Assembly (NCBI GenBank): GCA_964531735.1
Contig: CAZHGD010000066.1
Span: 1 to 36,959, forward strand
DNA: 36,959 bases
From: CAZHGD01 sp964531735
GTDB taxonomy: Bacteria; Armatimonadota; UBA10988
Direction of reading: 5' to 3'
How positions within the stretch are numbered: position 1 is the stretch's first letter; every line of letters begins with the position of its first letter. Positions 31,317 to 36,959 of the stretch are shown here, in pieces. A program made the translations under genes and the position numbers. Below the pieces are notes generated by a model, which saw only the letters and a list, made by a program, of their open reading frames with translations, was not told the DNA's origin and did not search any database.

Positions 31317-32972
31317 CTAGCGGCTCAACGGGATGGTGAACCCGACGGTGGTGCCGGCGCCGACTCCGGGGCTGTACAGCTCGATGCGTCCGCCCATCAA
31401 CTCGACCAGAGCCTTGCCGATGACCAGCCCGACGCCGAGACCGCCGTGCTCGCGGGTGTCGCTGCCGTCGGCCTGCTGGAACTTGCGGAACAGCCGCGCG
31501 CGACTCTCCGAGCTGACGCCGATGCCATCGTCCTCGACGGCGATCTGCACGTACTGAGGTTGACCGACCGGCTCGGCGCCGCCGTTGAGCAACGGCTCGG
31601 CGTCGGGCCGCAGGTCGACGCGGAGGCGGACGTGGCCACCGGGTCGGTTGAACCGGACGGCGTTGTCGAGGAGCATCACGACGACCTGCTGGAGCCGCTC
31701 CGGATCGGCAGTGACGGTCACCCCGGCGTCGGCCGGCAGCGGCTCGATGGTGACCTCGCGGGTCTCGGCCAGCGGCCGCGTGGCGGCCACCGCCTCACGC
31801 AGCAGGCCGTCGAGCGCCACCGGCTCGCAGGCTAGGTCGAGGGCGCCGCCCTCAATCCGGGCCAGGTCGAGGAGCTGGTCGATCAGCCGCTGCAGGCGGC
31901 CGGCGCCTTCCATGATGAAGCCCAGGTACTCCTGCTGGCCCGCGGTGGCCTCGTCGGGAATGCCGTCCTGCAGCATCTCGGCGTAGCCGATCAGCGTCGC
32001 CAGCGGGGTCCGCAGCTCGTGGCTGACCGTGGCCAGGAAAGCCGACTTGAGCTTGTCGAGAGCGGCCAGTTCGCGGTTCGCGCGTTCCAGCGCCTCGGCG
32101 CGCTCGCGCAGCTCCTGGTTGGCCTTGGCCAGGTCGCGGGCCTGGCGCACGGCGAGACTGACATCGCGCATGACGCCGGCGCTGCCGATGACATGCCCGC
32201 GGTCGTCGCGCACCAGCCGCGCTTGCACGTCCATCCAGCGGCACTTGCCGTCGGCCAGCACGAACGGCAGCGTCTGCCGCCCGATGACGCCGCCGCGTGG
32301 CACCAGTGCCTCCAGCCCCGTGCCGAGCTTGCGGCGGTGCGCCGGCTCGACATATGAGCCGACCCGCCGCGACAGGGCGACCACCAGCGGCTCGCCGAAG
32401 GTCTCTTCCCAGGCCGAGTTGAGGTAGGTGAAGCGGCCCTGGGCGTCGGTCCGGAAGATGATGTCGCGGGTGTCGTTGAGGATCGCGCGGGTCTGCTGGA
32501 ACCGTTCGGCGTTGTCGATGGCGACGGCGATGTGCTGGGCCACGCGGCGCACCGACGGCAACGGTGGCAGGTCCTCCGGCGCGATGCCGTAGCCGCCGAG
32601 GAGCAGTACGCCGGCCAGGTGGTTGCCGATACGCAGCGGCAGCGAGAACCATGCCTTGCCGCCGACATCCTCGGGCATGGCCTCGCCCATGCCGGCGCCT
32701 TGCTGCGCCACGAACGGCCGCTGCGCCCAGCGGGCTTCATCCAGCGGCAGGATCGCGCCCGGTCCACTCGGAATGCCCAGACCGCGCGAGGCGATGCGAA
32801 TCAGGTAGTCGTGCCGCCGCACGTAGAGACAGCCGAAGTCGAGGCAGAGGTGTTCGAGCGCCTTGTCGAGGCAGAACTCGACCGCGCCATCCAGCGACAA
32901 ACCGTCGCGCACCGCGCCGGCAACGGCGCGCAGAGTCAGCAACTCCAGTTGGCTGGGGTCCAGATCGAACAA
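31317..32972 (-). CDS. Soluble GAF-PAS sensor histidine kinase
   Basis: 551 residues from TTG 32972, chosen because GGGGAG lies six bases upstream; GTG at 32996 or 33011 would add 8 or 13 residues and have weaker or no site. There is no membrane helix. A GAF domain (~15-165), a PAS domain (~170-280, D-I-I-F-R-T-D-A-Q-G-R-F-T-Y-L-N) and a coiled coil (~290-320) precede HisKA (S-H-E-L-R-T-P, phosphorylated His near 330) and HATPase with N-box L-L-D-N-A-V-R-F-N, G1 E-D-D-G-I-G-V, F-box and G2 G-G-L-G-V-G-L. All boxes are intact, so the kinase should be active. No response regulator lies in the window. It probably senses a cytoplasmic ligand or redox state through GAF/PAS. Confidence 0.9.
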   Translation of the reverse strand: MFDLDPSQLELLTLRAVAGAVRDGLSLDGAVEFCLDKALEHLCLDFGCLYVRRHDYLIRIASRGLGIPSGPGAILPLDEARWAQRPFVAQQGAGMGEAMPEDVGGKAWFSLPLRIGNHLAGVLLLGGYGIAPEDLPPLPSVRRVAQHIAVAIDNAERFQQTRAILNDTRDIIFRTDAQGRFTYLNSAWEETFGEPLVVALSRRVGSYVEPAHRRKLGTGLEALVPRGGVIGRQTLPFVLADGKCRWMDVQARLVRDDRGHVIGSAGVMRDVSLAVRQARDLAKANQELRERAEALERANRELAALDKLKSAFLATVSHELRTPLATLIGYAEMLQDGIPDEATAGQQEYLGFIMEGAGRLQRLIDQLLDLARIEGGALDLACEPVALDGLLREAVAATRPLAETREVTIEPLPADAGVTVTADPERLQQVVVMLLDNAVRFNRPGGHVRLRVDLRPDAEPLLNGGAEPVGQPQYVQIAVEDDGIGVSSESRARLFRKFQQADGSDTREHGGLGVGLVIGKALVELMGGRIELYSPGVGAGTTVGFTIPLSR

Positions 32973-33011
32973 TGACCGCTCCCCGTCTTCGGGCACAACA
33001 GTTCCCCACAC

Positions 33012-33398
33012 GTCCTGTACGACCCGCGGATCCTATCGGCTGAGACGACCCGGTCCTTATGGTATCACCGATCACGCGAGGGCCATATGCACGTTGCGCG
33101 GGCGTACCGGTGTCGGTGCCCGATCCAACTTCCTGGACGACCGGCGCAGCGCGACAGTCCTGGGGCGGCCGCACGGCCCCTCGTGCGGGCCGGAGCGCGT
33201 CGGGCGACCGACCGGCGAGACGCCGGTCGCACGGGCAACGGTCCAGGCCCACGATGAGACGCACACCCGACCCCGACGGCCAGCCGCCCGTAGCGTGCCC
33301 TTTGCCCGGGCGCGGGCGCAACCGCTGTCCACAGCGACGCGGCGGGCCACCACCGTGGTGGTGGCCCGCCGCGCGACAGCTCGTCAGGAACCTGGCGG
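33012..33398. other. 387-bp intergenic stretch with two strong stems
   Basis: No frame shows a recognisable product. It holds a 9-bp stem with AGA loop, CGACCGGCG type, at 33209-33229 and the 36-base palindrome at 33338-33373. The kinase promoter should lie near 33020-33070 (TAGGAT on the minus strand is a weak -10), but no good -35 is visible. Confidence 0.5.
33338..33373 (-). terminator. 36-base near-perfect palindrome downstream of the 4Fe-4S operon
   Basis: The 17-base arms (33338-33354 and 33357-33373) pair without mismatch around a central GT; the core is GGCCACCACC/GGTGGTGGCC. It lies 26 bases after the stop of the last 4Fe-4S gene. No U-tract follows. It most likely ends or protects the operon transcript; a DNA-binding site is an alternative. 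Confidence 0.6.
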
Positions 33399-34466
33399 CT
33401 ACTCGCCGCCGCTCTCCTGCTCACTCGGCACGCGCTTGGGCAGCAGCCAGCGGTCGCGCTTGATGAATGCGCCGCCCTCGAAGTGCTGGCCGGCCTCGCC
33501 GCGCTGCTCCAGGTGGTTGAAGCAGCTCCGCATGCAGCCGCGCGAGCCCTCGACGGCATAGCTGCCACCGACGCCCCACTGCGCCAACTGCCAGTGCCCG
33601 TCGAGGATGTGCCCGGAGGTGTTGTCGTCGGTCACCCGCCAGCTCCCCAGCGACATCGGCCAGCAGAAGCTGTAGGCCCGATCCTCGCTGAGGTCCTGTG
33701 CCGTGACGTCGAACTCGTAGCCAGGCAGCGCCTTGTGGATGAACGGCGAGACCCGCGGGTCGCCGCCGTGGAAGCACAAGGTGCAGCGGCCCATGTGGAC
33801 GTCGCCCCAGGTGTACTTCTTGTCTTCGATCTCGATCTCGACCACCTGGTTGTCCCGCTTGTGCGGGATGGCGTCCGCCGGGCAGCCCTTCTCGCACTGC
33901 ATGCACTTGGTGCAGATGGTGTCCGGCTCGAGCAGCTCGTTCGGCTCGATCTCGGCGTCGGTGATGATGCACGCCAGGCGCTGGCGCGGACCGAACTCCT
34001 TGGACAGGAACACCTTCGACCAGCCGATTTCGCCGATGCCCGCGGCGACGCCGGCGATGCGGATGGCCAGGTGGACGTTCGGCGCCACCGTGCCGGGCCG
34101 AATCGGCTCGGTCGGCGGCTGGCACTCCGGCACGCCGGGGTAGTACGGCACGGCTTCCCAGCCGTGGTCTTCCACGAAGCAAGCGGTCTCGTAGACGCCG
34201 AACGGGATGAAGAAGCTGTTCAGCAGACCGTGGTAGCCGAAGTACGTGTAGGTCGGCCAGTAGGTGCCTTCCTCGATGCCGCGCCAGTTGCCGCGCAGAA
34301 TGCGCCGCGCGACCACGATCACCGACTTGGCCTCGGGCAGGATGGCCGCCGGGTGCATCCGCGGCGGCGCGTTCTTGAAGCGCTCGATGTTCGCCACGCC
34401 GATCAGGTCGATGCCTTGCGACCGGGCGAAATCGAACAGCGCCTGTTTGTCGATGGTCTTGGCCAT
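33399..34466 (-). CDS. QueG-like 4Fe-4S iron-sulfur protein, second of pair
   Basis: 355 residues, ATG 34466 with GGAG eight bases upstream and a 2-base gap from the preceding gene. The N-terminal fold carries the QueG/reductive-dehalogenase trait of an A-G-x-G-x-I-G-W (A-A-G-I-G-E-I-G-W at 141-149) followed by E-F-G-P-R-Q-R and an acidic turn (I-T-D-A-E-I-E). Cluster one is C185-x2-C188-x2-C191-x3-C195-P. A second set is split: C228-x2-C231 and C311-x3-C315, separated by a long Trp/Tyr-rich insert (~240-305). There is no signal or Tat motif, so it is cytoplasmic. Epoxyqueuosine reductase itself is unlikely given the second cluster layout. The substrate is unknown; it probably partners the upstream paralog. 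Confidence 0.8.
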   Translation of the reverse strand: MAKTIDKQALFDFARSQGIDLIGVANIERFKNAPPRMHPAAILPEAKSVIVVARRILRGNWRGIEEGTYWPTYTYFGYHGLLNSFFIPFGVYETACFVEDHGWEAVPYYPGVPECQPPTEPIRPGTVAPNVHLAIRIAGVAAGIGEIGWSKVFLSKEFGPRQRLACIITDAEIEPNELLEPDTICTKCMQCEKGCPADAIPHKRDNQVVEIEIEDKKYTWGDVHMGRCTLCFHGGDPRVSPFIHKALPGYEFDVTAQDLSEDRAYSFCWPMSLGSWRVTDDNTSGHILDGHWQLAQWGVGGSYAVEGSRGCMRSCFNHLEQRGEAGQHFEGGAFIKRDRWLLPKRVPSEQESGGE

Positions 34467-34468
34467 GG

Positions 34469-35341
34469 TCAGCTCCCGGCGCCGTCCTGCAGGCTGGTCC
34501 GGCCGTTGGCGTCGATCTGCCAGGCCGGGCGGCGGCGGAACGGCTGGGCGAACGTGTTCTCGACTCGCCCGGCGCGCTCGATGTGGTCGACGCAGGTGCG
34601 GGTACACAGGGCGGCCAGGCGGTCCGGCTTGCCCGCGCCGTGGTGCGGGTTCGGGCCGGCGCCGTTCTTGCAGGCGCGGCAGCGGCTGTAGTCCACCGCG
34701 GCCACCTTCATGCTGATGCCGGCGATGGTCAGCACCTGCTCGCCGTCGGCACTGATCGCGCCCAGCGGGCAGGCGCTGGCGCAAGCGCCGCAGGCGTCGC
34801 AGACCGGCGCCGTGCTCAGCGGCGTCGGGGTCAGCTCGGCGTCCGTCAGAATGAGCTGACAGCGCTGGCGCGGACCGTACTCGGGGGTCAGCAGCTCACC
34901 GCACCAGCCGATCTGGCCGAGACCGGCGCGCACCGCGGCCTCCTTGACGTCGATCATCACGTTCGGCGGCGGCAGGTCGGGCTTCACCTTGACGCCCGAC
35001 GGCGGCGTCTCGACCGGCAGGTCCTGAATCGGCACCGCTTCCCAGCCGTTGTCCTCGAGCCACTGGGCCACCGCAATGGTGGTCATGGCCAACATGCGGT
35101 CGCGCAGCCAGGTCTGGCCGAACTGACCGTAGAGGTCCATCTGGGTGCCTTCTTCCACGCCGCGCAGCGCGCCGCGCGGAATGCGCTTGGCCAGCACCAC
35201 GACACTGCGGCACTCGGGGAAGATGGTGGCCGGATGATGCTCGGCCGGCACGCCGTCGAACCGGCTGATGGGAGCAATGCCGAGCAGGTCGGCGCGTTTC
35301 TCGGTCGCGTAGGCTTGGAAGCCCGCGGTCAGATCGCTCAT
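34469..35341 (-). CDS. QueG-like 4Fe-4S iron-sulfur protein, first of pair
   Basis: 290 residues. Its ATG overlaps the IclR stop by four bases (ATGA), giving translational coupling; GAGG lies upstream. Shared traits with the next gene: A-G-L-G-Q-I-G-W (139-146), E-Y-G-P-R-Q-R, L-T-D-A-E-L, cluster one C181-x2-C184-x2-C187-x3-C191-P, split pair C221-x2-C224 and C246-x3-C250. Both pairs are followed by H-I/L-E, and the insert of the paralog is missing, so this is the shorter family form. The first ~170 residues match the cobalamin-binding half of QueG-like proteins in outline, but cobalamin binding is not proven. It is probably a reductive-type enzyme or electron-transfer partner. Confidence 0.8.
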   Translation of the reverse strand: MSDLTAGFQAYATEKRADLLGIAPISRFDGVPAEHHPATIFPECRSVVVLAKRIPRGALRGVEEGTQMDLYGQFGQTWLRDRMLAMTTIAVAQWLEDNGWEAVPIQDLPVETPPSGVKVKPDLPPPNVMIDVKEAAVRAGLGQIGWCGELLTPEYGPRQRCQLILTDAELTPTPLSTAPVCDACGACASACPLGAISADGEQVLTIAGISMKVAAVDYSRCRACKNGAGPNPHHGAGKPDRLAALCTRTCVDHIERAGRVENTFAQPFRRRPAWQIDANGRTSLQDGAGS

Positions 35342-36096
35342 GGAGTGGTCCTCTCGTACGCCGCGGCGATGCCCGCGGCGGCCTCACGCATTGCGCTCAA
35401 CAGGTCGCCCTCGCGCGCGGCGTCGAACCGCGCCCGAGGCAAGTGCACCCCCACCGCCGCGCGCACCGCCGAGTCGGTCAGCGGCACCGGCACCGCCAGC
35501 GCCACCACCAACCCGCCGCCCGCCAGATAGCGCGCCACGCCGGCTTCGCGGATGCCGTAGAGCTCACGGTCCAGGCCCGGCCGGCTCTCGGCCTCGGGCC
35601 AGAGACCGCCCGGCAGCCCCAGCCGAGCGACCATGCCGGCCAACTCGGACGGGCGGAGCAGGCTGAGCAGCAGGCGGCCGGTGGCGGTCTGGTAGAAGTG
35701 CGCGTCGGTCCCGGCGGCCGCGCCCACGCGCAGGTCCTGCGCGCTCTCCACGGACAGCAGCGTTTCGCGCAGGCCGTCGCCGAAGTAGGCCAGGAGCACG
35801 GTCTCGTCGAGGTGCTGGTTCAGTCGCGTCAACGCCGCCCGCGCCGCGCGAGTCAGCCGCGCGGCCACCACGCGGCCGCTGCCCAGTTCCAACGCCCGGC
35901 GCCCCAGCGAGTAGCGCCGGGTGTCCCCCTGCTGCTCCACATAGCCCAGCGCCTCCAGCGTCTGCAGCAGGTTCCGCGCCGTCGGGCTCTTCAGCCCCGT
36001 GGCCCGTGCCAACTCGCCCAGGCTCCAGCCCTCATCGGGCGCCGCCTCGAGCTGCTCCAGCAAGGCCAGGGCTCGGACTACTGCTTGCACCATCAT
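35338..36096 (-). CDS. IclR-family transcriptional regulator
   Basis: 252 residues from ATG 36096 (ATGATG; the second is also possible). The N-terminal winged helix (W-S-L-G-E-L-A-R-A-T-G-L-K-S-P-T-A-R-N-L-L at ~24-44) and the C-terminal GAF-like effector domain (from ~75; F-Y-Q-T-A-T-G-R-L-L-L-S near 135) are complete. IclR proteins bind small acids or sugars and repress or activate neighbouring genes. It is first in a three-gene operon with the two 4Fe-4S proteins (4-base overlap), and a perfect -35 and three half-sites lie upstream, so it very likely controls itself and the operon. Confidence 0.9.
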   Translation of the reverse strand: MMVQAVVRALALLEQLEAAPDEGWSLGELARATGLKSPTARNLLQTLEALGYVEQQGDTRRYSLGRRALELGSGRVVAARLTRAARAALTRLNQHLDETVLLAYFGDGLRETLLSVESAQDLRVGAAAGTDAHFYQTATGRLLLSLLRPSELAGMVARLGLPGGLWPEAESRPGLDRELYGIREAGVARYLAGGGLVVALAVPVPLTDSAVRAAVGVHLPRARFDAAREGDLLSAMREAAAGIAAAYERTTP

Positions 36097-36106
36097 CGCT
36101 TGGCCG

Positions 36107-36132
36107 TTCAGTAATGCTGAATGCGTTCAGCA
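36107..36132 (-). promoter_or_regulatory. IclR operator candidate with three half-sites
   Basis: TTCAG (36107-36111), CTGAA (36117-36121) and TTCAG (36126-36130) alternate in orientation. The right pair extends to a perfect 7-bp inverted repeat TGCTGAA-TGCG-TTCAGCA (36115-36132). It lies 10 bases before the IclR start and just past the expected transcription start, the position of a repressor. Confidence 0.65.
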
Positions 36133-36140
36133 CTGTGGAT

Positions 36141-36170
36141 ATGGTAGCAAAGCGAGGGGTGCGTTGTCAA
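36141..36170 (-). promoter_or_regulatory. Promoter of the IclR/4Fe-4S operon
   Basis: On the minus strand TTGACA (36170-36165, six of six) and TACCAT (36146-36141, four of six) are 18 bases apart. The transcript would start near 36134, at the edge of the half-sites. Confidence 0.7.
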
Positions 36171-36230
36171 GCGTGCGGGCGAATCGGATTCGGACCGGCG
36201 GCGGGTGGCCAGCCGGCCCCCAGAACGCCG

Positions 36231-36274
36231 CCGCCCCCGTCGCCGGCACCGCTCGGGTGCCGCCGCGGGGGCGG
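36231..36274 (-). terminator. Terminator hairpin after pseudopilin 4
   Basis: The outer stem CCGCCCCCG/CGGGGGCGG (9 bp) and inner stem CGGCACC/GGTGCCG (7 bp, 5-base loop) stack with small internal bulges. It lies 39 bases past the pseudopilin stop. Confidence 0.65.
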
Positions 36275-36312
36275 TCGTTCGCGCCACGGCCGTCAGCCGG
36301 CCGAGTCGCGGG

Positions 36313-36917
36313 TCAGCCCTGGAACCAGAACAGCCGCGAGGCGATGATCTCGCCCTTGACGAACTCCTGCTTCTGCCACTTGACGTGGCCGTCGACGTAG
36401 GTGATGTTGGCGCCCTCGTTGTGGCGGAAGTAGTAGCCGTTCCACAGTGAGGTGGTGCCGTTGACCGTGCAGCAGGCGTTGCCGCACGGGCCGGACCCGG
36501 AGGCATTGAACGGCTTGAGGTGGATCTGGTTCCCGCCTTCGCCGAGCATCGCCTGGACCGCCGGCTGGGTCAACTCCGCCATCGCGCGGTTGCTCACCAC
36601 GTGGCAGGCCTGCGCGTAGCTGGTGTTGTTGATCAGCATCCCCGTCGGCGTGCTCTGCGTGGAGCTCGGGCAGATATGCGTCTGCCGATTCTTGATGTAC
36701 GGGTCGACGCGCATTCGCCAGCAGAAGTAGCCGTTCGTCGCCGGCGGGTTGCTGCACTCGCTGACCAGGCGCTCGTCATAGTCCTGGGCGTACTGCAGCA
36801 TGGCCAGGCCGATCTGCTTCAGATTGCTCTGGCAGCTCGACTGGCGCGCCTTCTCCCGGGCCTTGGCGAACACCGGAAACAGAATCGCGGCCAGAATGGC
36901 GATGATAGGTAGTTCAC
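36313..36917 (-). CDS. Type II secretion pseudopilin-like protein, copy 4, with damaged 5' end
   Basis: From I-I-A-I-L-A-A-I-L-F-P-V-F-A-K onward this is a normal member: Y-A-Q-D-Y-D-E-R-L, a Cys-rich head, and H-N-E-G-A-N-I-T-Y-V-D-G-H-V-K-W. The start is wrong, however. A perfect AGGAGG (36929-36924) precedes GTG 36917 by six bases, but GTG-AAC-TAC then joins directly to CTATCATCGCC, so the leader and F-T-L-I-E-L-L-V-V are missing and the frame is off. The main frame has TAG at 36939-36937 and no good start. The simplest reading is a ~40-50 base deletion, or an assembly error at the contig edge. If real, the protein cannot be processed or inserted. Confidence 0.7.
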
Positions 36918-36959
36918 ACCGGTCCTCCTGCCGCGCCTAACCCACCGGGCGGCCAGTCC

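Noticed and set aside
1..36959. tRNA, rRNA, insertion sequence or phage genes
   Set aside because: No CCA-type cloverleaf, rRNA core, transposase motif or inverted-terminal-repeat pair was seen on either strand.

Overview
The window is high-GC bacterial DNA with about 29 protein genes, no rRNA, tRNA, CRISPR array or insertion sequence that I can see. Four secreted pseudopilin-like proteins start with an uncleaved type IV pilin signal followed by an F-A-K-A-R-E-K-A-R-Q run and end in an H-x8-D-G motif. That signature, plus many secreted polysaccharide enzymes, orphan two-component and ECF signalling, and dockerin-like/PQQ-propeller lipoproteins, suggests Armatimonadota or a similar environmental bacterium (Planctomycetota, Lentisphaerota and related metagenome lineages are alternatives). 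The phylum is an inference from protein style, not a measurement. Both window ends carry damaged reading frames, as expected of contig edges.

Layout. 1-6838: end of a beta-helix protein, a Cys/His/Trp-ribbon repeat protein, an SGNH esterase (minus), a pseudopilin and a sialate O-acetylesterase-type enzyme. 6864-13885 (all minus): a large TIM-barrel glycosidase-like protein, a PIN toxin with an AbrB antitoxin, a divergent thymidylate synthase, and an Ig-plus-beta-helix lipoprotein. 13997-14680 (minus): a second pseudopilin. 14860-22238 (all plus): a six-helix membrane protein, a GH43-like beta-propeller, a galactonate-dehydratase-like enolase-superfamily enzyme, two tandem PQQ-propeller lipoproteins and an unrecognised protein. 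22259-23182 (minus): an Fpg/Nei-type DNA glycosylase. 23362-28038 (plus): a third pseudopilin and a 1295-residue secreted carbohydrate-active protein. 28183-36917 (all minus): an anti-sigma protein fused to a pseudopilin-like head, its ECF sigma factor, a three-domain SGNH esterase, a cytoplasmic hybrid-sensor histidine kinase, two QueG-like 4Fe-4S proteins, an IclR regulator, and a broken fourth pseudopilin.

How the genes may work together. The esterases, the two large glycosidase-like proteins, the GH43-like protein and the sugar-acid dehydratase form a loose polysaccharide de-acylation, cleavage and catabolism set. Pseudopilins and propeller lipoproteins would supply surface or export machinery. 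The most novel-looking unit is the ECF sigma/anti-sigma pair at 28183-29446. The anti-sigma protein has a cytoplasmic tail, one membrane helix and an outside domain that copies the head of the pseudopilins, which suggests a switch that reads pseudopilin assembly. The best-supported regulatory module is the IclR/4Fe-4S operon, with a TTGACA promoter directly followed by TTCAG/CTGAA half-sites.
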